Under the pieces are notes generated by a model. The model did no database searches. It was given only the letters and a program-made list of their open reading frames with translations, and had not been told where the DNA came from. This document shows, one piece after another, positions 9,035 to 17,155 of a DNA stretch of 64,000 bases; position 1 is the first letter of the stretch; every line of letters starts with the position of its first letter. Where the stretch lies: the NCBI RefSeq assembly GCF_009765355.1, contig NZ_VTHK01000001.1:186001-250000 (forward strand), given 5' to 3'. The DNA is from Amycolatopsis anabasis (GTDB taxonomy: Bacteria; Actinomycetota; Actinomycetes; Mycobacteriales; Pseudonocardiaceae). A program made the position numbers and the translations under genes.

Positions 9035-9691
9035 ATGGACGCGGTGGTTTTCGATCTCGACGGCGTGCTGGTCGACTCCGAGCAGACCTGGGACGAGGTG
9101 CGGCGCTCGGTGGTCGCCGAGCACGGCGGCGCCTGGACCGCCGAGGCGACCCGGGCGCAGCAGGGCATGAGCACCCCCGAGTGGGCGCGGTACCTGGTCG
9201 AGGAGCTGGGCGCGCGGCTGACTCCGGAACGGATCGCCGAGGTGGTGGTCGAGCGGATGGTCCAGGCCTACGCGGACGGCCCGCCGGTGCTGCCGGGCGC
9301 CACCGAGACCGTGCGCGCGGTCGGCGCGCGCTACCCGGTGGCGATCGCCAGCTCCTCGCCGCCGGTGCTGATCAAGGCTTTCCTCGACGCCACCGGACTC
9401 GGCGAGCTGGTGCGGGTCGCGGTCTCCAGCGAACAGGTGGCCGCGGGCAAACCGGCGCCGGACGTCTACCTGGAAGCCGCTCGTCAACTGGGCGTGGTCG
9501 CGAGAGAGTGCGCGGCCGTCGAAGACACCACGAACGGGCTGCGCGCGGCGATGAACGCGGGCATGACCGTGTACGCGGCGCCCAACCCGCATTTCCCGCC
9601 GGATCCGGAAGTCCTGGCGAAGGCGACCGCGGTGCTCGACGGGATCGGCGACCTCCCCGCCGCCCTCGGCCTGCCCTCAGGGCTCCAGTAG
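9035..9691 (+). CDS. HAD-superfamily phosphatase/phosphoglucomutase-like
   Basis: The 218-residue protein opens with VVFDLDGVLVDSE (HAD motif I, DxDx) and continues with a cap domain. Motif II is IASSSPP, motif III Lys lies in AAGKPAPDVYLEAA and motif IV is CAAVEDTTNGLRAA. This is the subfamily I arrangement of beta-phosphoglucomutases and small-metabolite phosphatases. The substrate cannot be read. It is divergent from the MarR operon and its last 15 bp overlap the convergent gene at 9677. Confidence 0.88.
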   Translation: MDAVVFDLDGVLVDSEQTWDEVRRSVVAEHGGAWTAEATRAQQGMSTPEWARYLVEELGARLTPERIAEVVVERMVQAYADGPPVLPGATETVRAVGARYPVAIASSSPPVLIKAFLDATGLGELVRVAVSSEQVAAGKPAPDVYLEAARQLGVVARECAAVEDTTNGLRAAMNAGMTVYAAPNPHFPPDPEVLAKATAVLDGIGDLPAALGLPSGLQ

Positions 9692-10279
9692 CTCGGCGGG
9701 GTCGAAGTCCAGCTTGATCGGTTCATCGATCGCGAACCGCTGACCGCCGCGCGCGGTCGCGTGATCCACGTAGTGGTCGCCGTCGAGGCGGCCGAGGCGA
9801 AGCGCGACATACCGGGCTGCGTAGTTGATCTCAACCCGGAGGTACCACGGGACTCCGGCCGCGGCGCACAAGTGCGGCTTGTCGATGCGATCTCGCCTGC
9901 GGCTGGACGGGGACACGAACTCGATCGGCATCAGCACCCGATCGGCGGGCACCCAGGTGGCACCCCGCGCGGATTCTTTCAAGATCGTCAGATCGGGCTG
10001 GGTCCAGGTGTCCGACGAGAACCGCACGTTGACCGTGCCGTAGGGCAGTAGCCCCGCGCTTCGAACAGAACCATCGAGGATGACTCCGAGTCTTATCTCG
10101 CCATAGGAATTCGCCGCACCTTCGTACGGGCTCATGATGAGGTAGCCCCCCAGGCACTCGTATTTGTGCGCGTGCACCCGGGGGATCGGCAGGTAGTGCT
10201 CGGCCAGCTCGGTGTTCCACATCCCGTAGAACTCCACCAGCGGATCGAACTCCGAGGGGACAGTCAGCGGCTCGGCCAT
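9677..10279 (-). CDS. Uma2-family (DUF820) nuclease-like protein
   Basis: The 200-residue protein shows the Uma2/DUF820 pattern of the PD-(D/E)xK fold: QPDLTIL (Asp), MPIEFVSPSSRRRDRIDKPHLCAAAGVPWYLRVE (Glu and Lys), and a C-terminal beta strand pair with FAIDEPIKLDFDP. These proteins are common in actinomycetes and cyanobacteria and may be endonucleases, but a substrate is not known. ATG with AGGAGGAG-type leader is used. Its 3' end overlaps the HAD gene. Confidence 0.8.
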   Translation of the reverse strand: MAEPLTVPSEFDPLVEFYGMWNTELAEHYLPIPRVHAHKYECLGGYLIMSPYEGAANSYGEIRLGVILDGSVRSAGLLPYGTVNVRFSSDTWTQPDLTILKESARGATWVPADRVLMPIEFVSPSSRRRDRIDKPHLCAAAGVPWYLRVEINYAARYVALRLGRLDGDHYVDHATARGGQRFAIDEPIKLDFDPAELLEP

Positions 10280-10370
10280 GGCACTCCTCCTTTCCTTCGC
10301 GGGTCGCTGAGTCCTGGGGAGGACGAGTTCCAGTGTGCCCGAGCGGGGCTCAAAGGCAAGCCCTGACCTG

Positions 10371-10419
10371 CACGAACGGCCCGTTCACCGCGAATTCTGC
10401 GATGAACGGGCCGTTCGTG
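10371..10419. terminator. Long perfect hairpin, probable bidirectional terminator
   Basis: CACGAACGGCCCGTTCA (10371-10387) and its exact reverse complement (10403-10419) are separated by 15 nt. It lies 17 bp past the ino1 stop codon. Each arm also contains its own palindrome, GAACGG-G-CCGTTC, so the element could be a protein-binding site as well. There is no U-run. Confidence 0.55.
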
Positions 10420-10435
10420 CGGACCAGCGGCAGGA

Positions 10436-11527
10436 CTACCGGTCGACTTCGCCGCGGATGAACTTCTCCACCGCGTCGCGTGCCTCGGAGTCGTTGTACT
10501 GCACCGGCGGCGACTTCATGAAGTAGGAGGAGGCGGACAGGATCGGGCCGCCGATGCCGCGGTCGGCCGCGATCTTCGCGGCGCGCACGGCGTCGATGAT
10601 GATGCCCGCCGAGTTCGGCGAGTCCCACACCTCGAGCTTGTACTCCAGGTTCAGCGGCACGTCACCGAAGGCGCGGCCCTCCAGCCGCACATAGGCCCAC
10701 TTGCGGTCATCCAGCCACTGCACGTAGTCCGACGGTCCGATGTGGACATTGCCCTTGCCGAGCTCCCGGTCGACCTGCGAGGTGACCGCCTGGGTCTTGG
10801 AGATCTTCTTGGACTCCAGGCGCTCGAGCTCCTTCATGTTCAGGAAGTCCATGTTGCCGCCCACGTTGAGCTGCATGGTGCGGTCGAGCTGGACGCCGCG
10901 GTCCTCGAACAGCTTGGCCAGCACGCGGTGCGTGATGGTCGCGCCGACCTGGGACTTGATGTCGTCGCCGACGATCGGCACCCCGGCCTGGGTGAACTTC
11001 TCCGCCCACTCCGGGTCCGACGCGATGAACACCGGCAGCGCGTTCACGAACGCCACCCGGGCGTCGATCGCGGCCTGCGCGTAGAACTTGTCGGCTTCGT
11101 CCGAGCCCACCGGCAGGTAGGAGACCAGCACGTCCACCTTGGCGTCGCGCAACGCGGCCACCATGTCGACCGGCGCCTCGTCGGACTCCTCGATGGTCTC
11201 CCGGTAGAACCGGCCGAGCCCGTCCAGGGTGTGCCCGCGCTGCACGGTGACGCCGAGCGGCGGCACCTCGGCGAACTTGATGGTGTTGTTCTCGCTGGCC
11301 ACGATGGCTTCCGAAAGATCGCGGCCGACCTTCTTCGCGTCCACGTCGAACGCGGCGACGAACTCCACGTCACCCACGTGGTAGTCGCCGAACTGCACGT
11401 GCATCAAGCCGGGCACACGCGAGTCGGGGTCGGCGTCGCGGTAGTACTGGACGCCCTGCACCAGCGATGCCGCGCAGTTGCCGACGCCAACGATGGCCAC
11501 CCGAACTTTCCGGCGGTTCTCGCCCAT
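10436..11527 (-). CDS. ino1: myo-inositol-1-phosphate synthase
   Basis: The 363-residue enzyme converts glucose 6-phosphate to 1L-myo-inositol 1-phosphate with NAD, the first step toward phosphatidylinositol, LAM-type lipoglycans and mycothiol. Visible landmarks are the Rossmann start [45 protein letters not shown] and the lysine-containing [12 protein letters not shown] and [15 protein letters not shown] stretches. Length matches the short actinobacterial type. ATG with AAGGAGAAACC upstream. A PadR gene lies 62 bp upstream on the same strand, as in mycobacteria. Confidence 0.96.
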   Translation of the reverse strand: MGENRRKVRVAIVGVGNCAASLVQGVQYYRDADPDSRVPGLMHVQFGDYHVGDVEFVAAFDVDAKKVGRDLSEAIVASENNTIKFAEVPPLGVTVQRGHTLDGLGRFYRETIEESDEAPVDMVAALRDAKVDVLVSYLPVGSDEADKFYAQAAIDARVAFVNALPVFIASDPEWAEKFTQAGVPIVGDDIKSQVGATITHRVLAKLFEDRGVQLDRTMQLNVGGNMDFLNMKELERLESKKISKTQAVTSQVDRELGKGNVHIGPSDYVQWLDDRKWAYVRLEGRAFGDVPLNLEYKLEVWDSPNSAGIIIDAVRAAKIAADRGIGGPILSASSYFMKSPPVQYNDSEARDAVEKFIRGEVDR

Positions 11528-11589
11528 GCCGGTTTCTCCTTAGCTCGTTATCTGTGTAGTAGGTGCTCGCCGAACCCGCGTCCCGCGGC

Positions 11590-12156
11590 TCAGGCCTGCT
11601 GGCCGCGCTGCTCGGCTTGTTCGTGCGCGATCAGCTCGTTGAGCCAACGCACCTCCCGCTCGCTGCTCTCCAGACCCAGCCGGTGCAGTTCGCGGGTGTA
11701 GCGGTCGATCTTTTCCTCGGCCCTGGCCAGGGCGGCGCGAAGCCCTTCACGGCGTTCCTCGACGCGACGGCGGCGGCCTTCCAATATGCGCATCCTGACG
11801 TCGGCCGGTGTCCGGGAAAAGAACGCCAGGTGGACGCCGAAACCTTCGTCGTCCCAGGTCTGCGGGCCCGCGTCACCGAGGAGTTCGGCGAAGTGTTCCT
11901 TGCCCTCCGCGGTGAGCTTGTAGACCCGGCGGGCGCGCTTGCCCCACGTTCTGGTCTGGGATCGGCCGGCCTCCCGGGCGACCTCGTCCAGTTCTTCCAC
12001 GATGAAGCCGGCCCGCTGCAACCGCCTCAGGGTCGGGTACAGCGAGCCGTACGAGAACGTGCGGAACATGCCGAGGGTGTCGTGGAGCCGTTTGCGCAGC
12101 ACGTAGCCGTGCATGGGCGCTTCGTGCAGCAGTCCGAGGATCGCGAACTCCAGCAC
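11590..12156 (-). CDS. PadR-family regulator upstream of ino1
   Basis: The 188-residue protein starts MLEFAILGLLHEAPMHGYVLRKRL and continues with SYGSLYPTLRRLQRAGFI and a wing region, all standard for the PadR winged helix. The C-terminal half is a long, charged coiled helix (ILEGRRRRVEERREGLRAALARAEEKI) of the subfamily-1 dimer arm. It is the probable repressor of itself and ino1. The GTG at 12156 is preceded by GGAAGGGGG. Length and position equal the M. tuberculosis Rv0047c neighbour of ino1. Confidence 0.9.
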   Translation of the reverse strand: MLEFAILGLLHEAPMHGYVLRKRLHDTLGMFRTFSYGSLYPTLRRLQRAGFIVEELDEVAREAGRSQTRTWGKRARRVYKLTAEGKEHFAELLGDAGPQTWDDEGFGVHLAFFSRTPADVRMRILEGRRRRVEERREGLRAALARAEEKIDRYTRELHRLGLESSEREVRWLNELIAHEQAEQRGQQA

Positions 12157-12238
12157 AGTGCACCCCCTTCCGGGAACAAACGGCCAAGCGGTGCGTTGCC
12201 CTGGATACCGCTTGGTGACTAGCGCAACCTACCCGGCC

Positions 12239-12255
12239 ATTATATCGCGCCGATA
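12239..12255 (-). promoter_or_regulatory. padR-ino1 promoter with overlapping palindrome
   Basis: On the minus strand TATAAT, a perfect -10 hexamer, occupies 12244-12239. The palindrome TATCG-CGC-CGATA (12243-12255) overlaps it, where a repressor such as PadR would block RNA polymerase. A second palindrome, GGTGA-TGAAAT-TCACC, lies at 12308-12323 in the same divergent region and could serve the opposite gene. No clear -35 was seen. Confidence 0.5.
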
Positions 12256-12420
12256 CATCGAAGTGGTGTACCTAACCTTTCGGGAAGCACTACCTCGGCC
12301 GAATTACGGTGATGAAATTCACCAGAGAGTTACCAAATCGTCGGCGTGTCCCGCGCGTCCTGACGATCACTAGGCAGAACGGCTCATGTCGCCCCCTTGC
12401 CGGACACGTACTCTGTCAGC

Positions 12421-12819
12421 GTGCGAAACCAGCGGCAGGTCGTGGACTACGCGTTGCAGCGCCGTGCGCTGCTCGCCGGCGTCTACTCCGGTCGCGTCGG
12501 CACCATGGACGTCTGCGACGCCACTCCGTACCTGCTCAGAGCGGCGAAGTTCCACGGTGAACCGAGCGACGTCAGCTGTCCGGTGTGCCGGAAGGAAGCC
12601 CTGACACTGGTCTCCTGGGTGTACGGCGACGAGCTCAAGCACGTCGCCGGCTCGGCGCGCACGACGGCGGAACTCCAGCGGATGGCCGCGCTGTTCGAGG
12701 AGTTCACCGTCTACGTGGTGGAGGTCTGCCGGTCGTGCGGCTGGAACCACCTGGTGCAGTCATACGTCCTGGGCACAGGGACCCCGCAACGTCCGTCGCG
12801 AAGGACAGCGGGACAGTGA
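12421..12819 (+). CDS. DUF5318-family conserved protein
   Basis: The 132-residue protein (VRNQRQVVDYALQRRALLAG ... DVCDATPYLLRAAKFHGEP) carries two Cys pairs, CPVCRKE near residue 60 and CRSCGWNH near residue 105, which look like a small zinc ribbon. The position between PadR-ino1 and the class A PBP is that of mycobacterial Rv0049, which I recall as DUF5318. Function unknown. The GTG at 12421 is chosen because the conserved-looking sequence begins there; a TTG at 12397 is possible. Confidence 0.8.
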   Translation: MRNQRQVVDYALQRRALLAGVYSGRVGTMDVCDATPYLLRAAKFHGEPSDVSCPVCRKEALTLVSWVYGDELKHVAGSARTTAELQRMAALFEEFTVYVVEVCRSCGWNHLVQSYVLGTGTPQRPSRRTAGQ

Positions 12820-12889
12820 CGGCAGCGAGAGGCGCAGTTGTTGACCGCAGAACGGCGAACCCCGACTCGCCGGTCTGGGAGGCTCATTC

Positions 12890-15652
12890 GTGAACGACCA
12901 TCGCAACCGCTCCTGGCCTGGTCAGGAGCCTGATGCATACCGCCATGCCCAGTGGCCGACCGGCGACGAGCAGGCACCCCAGTGGCCGACCGGGGACGAA
13001 CCGCCCCGGCGCGTGCGGCAGGCGGCCCCGCAGCCTCCGCAGTGGCCGACCGGGGACGAACAGGCTCCGCGGTGGCCCGGTGGCGGCGACCCCGACGCCC
13101 CTCGTGGCACACGTCACGTCCGCCAGGTCCCGCCGCCACCCCCGCCACCGGGCCGGCGGCCGCAGGGTCCGCCACCGGGCGGCCCGCCGCGCGGCGGGCG
13201 GCCCCCGCAGAACGGCGGCTACCGGCCGCCGCCTCCGCCGCCGCCCCCGCGGCGTCCCCAGGTCGAGCAGCCGACCGGGATGATCGGTGAACGGATCGGC
13301 CCGAACGACCGGGAACCGGAGCTGCTCACCCACGAGCACAACGGCGCCGGGCTGTCCGGATACGACGACGGTTACGACGATGGACACGACGACTGGCACT
13401 CCGGTGAGCAGGCGCGGTTCAACGAGTTCGGCCCGGACGACGAACCGGGCGACGAGGAACCGGACGGCAAGAAGAAAAAGCCGGTGCTGACCGCGAAACA
13501 GCGCAAGAAGCGGCGTTGGAAGATCGTCCGCCGGACCCTCTACGTGCTGTTCGGCCTGTTCGTGGTGCTGCCCGCAGTGGCGTTCACCGTCGCCTACTTC
13601 GTCGTCGACGTGCCCACCCCGGAAGAGGTGGCCGCGCGGCAGAACCAGGTCGTCACCTACTTCTACGCGAACAACACCGAGATGGGTAAGGAGGTCCCGG
13701 CGGGCGGCAACCGGCAGCTGCTCAAGCCCGAGGAGATCCCGGACGTGGTCAAGCACGCCGTGTACGCGGCGGAGGACTCCTCGTTCGAGACCAACAACGG
13801 TTTCGACCTCAAGGGCATCCTGGGCGCGGTCTGGAACAACGTCACCGGCGGCACCGGCGGCGGGTCCACCATCTCGCAGCAGTACATCAAGAAGGCCACC
13901 GAGAACGAGGACCCCACGCTCACCCGTAAGGCGCTCGAGCTGGTGAAGTCGTTCAAGATGAACCAGACCCAGGACAAGCGGGACATCATCACCGCGTACC
14001 TGAACACGATCTTCTTCGGGCGCAGCGCCTGGGGCATCCAGACCGCGGCGAAGGGCTACTTCGGCAAGGACGTCAAGGACCTCAACGCGTCCGAGGCCGC
14101 GCTGCTGGCCGGGATGATCCAGGGACCGGGCAAGGACAAGAACGTCGAGTACATGCACCGCCGCTGGAACTACGTGCTGGACCAGATGGTGGCCAACAAC
14201 TGGCTGTCCAAGACCGACCGCGCGGCGGCCCAGTTCCCCAACCTGATCCCGCCGGAGGACAGCAAGCCGCAGCTGATCAAGGGCCCGAACGCGCTCATCC
14301 AGGCCAGGGTGAAGGCCGAGATGCTGGCCCGGGGCTACCCGGAGGAGAAGATCCAGGCGGGCGGCTACAAGATCTACACCACGATCGACCCGAACGCGCA
14401 GAAGCTCGCGGAGAACGCGGTCAACGAGGTGATGAAGGACCAGCACTTCAAGCCCGAGGACCAGATCGGGAAGGCGCTGGTCGCGGTGGACCCGAAGACC
14501 GGCGGGGTGATCGCCTACTACGGCGGCCCGAACACCAAAGAGGACGCGCGCGACGGCGCCGCCACCCCGCGCAACCCGGGGTCGTCGTTCAAGCCGTTCG
14601 ACCTGGTCGCGTTGCTGCAGAAGGGCAAGGGACTCGGCGAGACGTACGAGGGCAAGTCCGGGCAGAAGTTCCCCGGCTTCCCCAAGGGCGTCAACAACGT
14701 GACCGACTGCGACAGCTCGCAGTGCACGGTGGCCGAGGGCATGGAGAAGTCGGTCAACTCGGTCTTCACCGACATGGTCAGCAACTACCTCAGCGTGCCG
14801 CCGGTGATCGAGGCCGCGAAGCAGGCGGGCATCCCGGAGAAGAACGGCAACGGCGCGGAGACCATGGCCAACGGCGACTTCAACATCGCCATCGGCGGTG
14901 GCAAGACGCAGGTCACCGTGGAGGACATGGCGGCCGCGTACGCCACCTTCGCGAACCAGGGCATGCGCAACGAGCAGCACTTCGTCTCGAAGGTCACCAC
15001 GCCCAGCGACGAAACGGTCCTCGAGGTCACGCCGAGTGCCCAGCCCGCGTTCGACCCCAACTCCGAGAAGAGCAAGCAGATCGCGGGCAACGTCACCGAA
15101 TCACTGATCCCGGTGGTCCCGCGTTCGAAGCTGAACTGCCCGAACGGGCACGAATGCGCGGGGAAGACCGGTACGCACCAGGCGGTCGGCGGCACCACCA
15201 AGGACAACAACCAGGCCTGGATGGTCGGCTACTCGCCGTCCATCTCGGTGGCCACCTGGGTGGGCACGTTCGCCAACCCGTCGATCGCGCTCATCGACTC
15301 GACGACCCACAAGCCGATCTACGGCAGCGGCCTGCCCGGCAAGATGTGGGAGAAGTTCATGGAGGACTTCCTCAAGGGCAAGCCGAACGAGAAGTTCGAG
15401 AGCGTCAAGCCGATCGGCAAGCAGGCGGTCTCCGCGCCGCCGTCGAGCCCGAAACCGCCGCCCAGCACGTCCACGCCGCCGAGCACGAGCACGCCGCCGC
15501 CGGACACCTCGACCCCGACCGAACCGCCGGACACCGACACCTCGACGCCGTCGCGGCCTACCGGGCGGCCGACCGGCTTCCCGGATCCCGGGCTCGGCGG
15601 GCCGGGCAACAACAACGGCGGCCTGATCCCGGGCACGCGGGAATCGGGTTAG
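12890..15652 (+). CDS. Class A penicillin-binding protein (PonA1-like)
   Basis: The 920-residue bifunctional peptidoglycan synthase has a long cytoplasmic N-terminus, rich in Pro/Gly and with repeats of QWPTGDE, then one membrane segment (LYVLFGLFVVLPAVAFTVAY, near residue 215). The GT51 glycosyltransferase follows (AAEDSSFETNNGFDLKG, GGSTISQQYIKKATE). The transpeptidase has SSFK as the catalytic Ser motif, SVN as the second and KTGT as the third. A Pro/Thr/Ser-rich tail ends it. It polymerises and cross-links cell wall at the membrane. Gene order matches mycobacterial ponA1. GTG start behind GGGAGG. Confidence 0.95.
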   Translation: MNDHRNRSWPGQEPDAYRHAQWPTGDEQAPQWPTGDEPPRRVRQAAPQPPQWPTGDEQAPRWPGGGDPDAPRGTRHVRQVPPPPPPPGRRPQGPPPGGPPRGGRPPQNGGYRPPPPPPPPRRPQVEQPTGMIGERIGPNDREPELLTHEHNGAGLSGYDDGYDDGHDDWHSGEQARFNEFGPDDEPGDEEPDGKKKKPVLTAKQRKKRRWKIVRRTLYVLFGLFVVLPAVAFTVAYFVVDVPTPEEVAARQNQVVTYFYANNTEMGKEVPAGGNRQLLKPEEIPDVVKHAVYAAEDSSFETNNGFDLKGILGAVWNNVTGGTGGGSTISQQYIKKATENEDPTLTRKALELVKSFKMNQTQDKRDIITAYLNTIFFGRSAWGIQTAAKGYFGKDVKDLNASEAALLAGMIQGPGKDKNVEYMHRRWNYVLDQMVANNWLSKTDRAAAQFPNLIPPEDSKPQLIKGPNALIQARVKAEMLARGYPEEKIQAGGYKIYTTIDPNAQKLAENAVNEVMKDQHFKPEDQIGKALVAVDPKTGGVIAYYGGPNTKEDARDGAATPRNPGSSFKPFDLVALLQKGKGLGETYEGKSGQKFPGFPKGVNNVTDCDSSQCTVAEGMEKSVNSVFTDMVSNYLSVPPVIEAAKQAGIPEKNGNGAETMANGDFNIAIGGGKTQVTVEDMAAAYATFANQGMRNEQHFVSKVTTPSDETVLEVTPSAQPAFDPNSEKSKQIAGNVTESLIPVVPRSKLNCPNGHECAGKTGTHQAVGGTTKDNNQAWMVGYSPSISVATWVGTFANPSIALIDSTTHKPIYGSGLPGKMWEKFMEDFLKGKPNEKFESVKPIGKQAVSAPPSSPKPPPSTSTPPSTSTPPPDTSTPTEPPDTDTSTPSRPTGRPTGFPDPGLGGPGNNNGGLIPGTRESG
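12950..13085 (+). repeat. Tandem coding repeats, QWPTGDE units
   Basis: The DNA word CAGTGGCCGACCGG recurs three times between 12950 and 13060, with a diverged fourth unit, encoding QWPTGDE spaced by 9 to 17 residues in the cytoplasmic tail of the PBP. The near-identity at DNA level shows recent expansion; such tails bind partner proteins in other actinobacterial PBPs. Confidence 0.75.
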
Positions 15653-15672
15653 CCGAGCCCGGCTCCCGGGAG

Positions 15673-16731
15673 CTAGGCGCGGAGTGAAACCACTCGGCGC
15701 TCGGCGGCGGCGAGGCGGGCGGCTTCGATCACGCGGAGGGCGGCGAGCGAACTCGCCGGATCGACCGGGAAGGCGCCCGCGCCGAGCACGGCGTCGCGGA
15801 CCTCGGCGTAGAAGCGTTCGTAGCGCCCGGTTTCGGTGGGCACGCGTTCGGTGTCCTCGCCGACGCCGAGCACTCCGGCGTCGGATTCGGGTTCCACGCC
15901 CCAGCCGGGATCGCCGGGCCGCAAGCCCGCGAGCACCTGCGGCTCCTGCACGTCGAGCCCGTACTTGGTGAACGTGGCGCGCTCGCCGAGCACCCGGAAC
16001 CGCGGGTTGCGGGTCGCGGCCAGCGCGGAAGCCCACAGGTGCGAGCGCACGCCGTTTTCGTGGTGCAGCGCGACGAACGTGTCGTCGTCCACGGCGACCC
16101 CGGGCCGTCGCCGGTCGAGTTCGGCGTACACCTCGGCCGCCGGGCCGAACAGCTGCAGCGCCTGGTCGACGATGTGCGCGCCGAGGTCGTAGAGCAGCCC
16201 GCCCGCCTCGGCCGGATCGCCGAACTCGCGCCAGTTGTCCTTCGGCTTCGGCACCCAGCGGTCGTAGCGGGATTCGAACCGGAACACCTCGCCGAGGCGG
16301 CCCGAGTCCAGGATCTTGCGCACGGTCAGGAAGTCCGAGTCGTAGCGGCGGTTCTGGAACACGGTCAGCCCCACGCCCGCGTCGGCGGCGCGGACGACCC
16401 GCTCGGCCTCGGCGGCGGTCGGCGCGAACGGCTTGTCCACCACCACCGGTTTGCCCGCCTCGATCGCGCGGAGCGCGAGCGGCACGTGGGTCCGGTTCGG
16501 CGTGCTCACCACGACCAGATCCAGGTCCGCGGCGCGGGCGAAGAGCGCGTCGGCGTCCGGCAGCACGGCGGCCTCCGGGTACGCCGCGCGGGCCCGGTCG
16601 GCGCGTTCGGGATTGCCGGTGACGATCGCGGACACCGCGAGGCCCGGGGTCGCGGCCACCAGCGGGGCGTGGAACCGCTGCCCGCCGACGCCGTAGCCGA
16701 GGATGCCGACGCGCAACTCAGGAGAAGCCAT
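15673..16731 (-). CDS. Gfo/Idh/MocA-family oxidoreductase
   Basis: The 352-residue enzyme has an N-terminal Rossmann domain (VGILGYGVGGQRFHAPLV), the EKP-type motif here as VVVDKPFA, and the second-domain stretch GGLLYDLGAHIVDQAL with the catalytic Asp and His. It should oxidise or reduce a sugar or inositol-like polyol with NAD(P). The ATG at 16731 is preferred because the Rossmann strand starts five residues later and GGAG is upstream, although the frame stays open far beyond it. Single gene, convergent with the PBP. Confidence 0.88.
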   Translation of the reverse strand: MASPELRVGILGYGVGGQRFHAPLVAATPGLAVSAIVTGNPERADRARAAYPEAAVLPDADALFARAADLDLVVVSTPNRTHVPLALRAIEAGKPVVVDKPFAPTAAEAERVVRAADAGVGLTVFQNRRYDSDFLTVRKILDSGRLGEVFRFESRYDRWVPKPKDNWREFGDPAEAGGLLYDLGAHIVDQALQLFGPAAEVYAELDRRRPGVAVDDDTFVALHHENGVRSHLWASALAATRNPRFRVLGERATFTKYGLDVQEPQVLAGLRPGDPGWGVEPESDAGVLGVGEDTERVPTETGRYERFYAEVRDAVLGAGAFPVDPASSLAALRVIEAARLAAAERRVVSLRA

Positions 16732-17155
16732 GCGGCCAATTAGACAACAGCGAGGATTTCCCCTGCCCAGCCGCCGGAACCGCCCGACCTTTCCCCACCA
16801 ACCGCGCGCCCCATACCTAAGGCACCCCCCACCCGTCCCGGGGGCCGAGCCCTGCACCAGTCTACCGGGGCCGGGGGCTGGCGCCTCGGAAAAAGCGGGG
16901 TTGTCCACAGGATGAGGCCGATGTGGACAAACCTGTTTTCGGGCGGGGCAAGAGTCTTTCGGTAAACCCCGCACCCTGGTGGAGATCGGCGAACGGGCCG
17001 CGCGCCTGCTCGGGATCGGGCTGGCCGATCTCGTGCGGTTGCTCGATCTGGCCGGGCGCGCGGAAGCGCGGCTGAGCGCCTGCTCCCGCTGCCGCCGAGC
17101 CGAATTGACGGGCGGTTCACCTGGGGGCGACCCCGGTGGAACTAACATCCCGCGA
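16732..17155. other. Intergenic region, no firm gene
   Basis: The 424 bp between the divergent oxidoreductase and GT87 genes contain an inverted pair of DnaA boxes near the middle (separate entry). From 16979 the frame of the downstream glycosyltransferase is open and reads EIGERAARLLGIGLADLVRL, which looks protein-like. An upstream GTG start for that gene is therefore possible, but the stretch does not resemble GT87 N-termini. Confidence 0.5.
16901..16930. promoter_or_regulatory. Two perfect DnaA boxes, inverted
   Basis: TTGTCCACA at 16901-16909 and TGTGGACAA at 16922-16930 face each other with 12 bp between. Both match the actinobacterial DnaA box exactly. With the direct pair at 850-888 this makes four perfect boxes in intergenic DNA in the first 17 kb. 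Confidence 0.6.
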
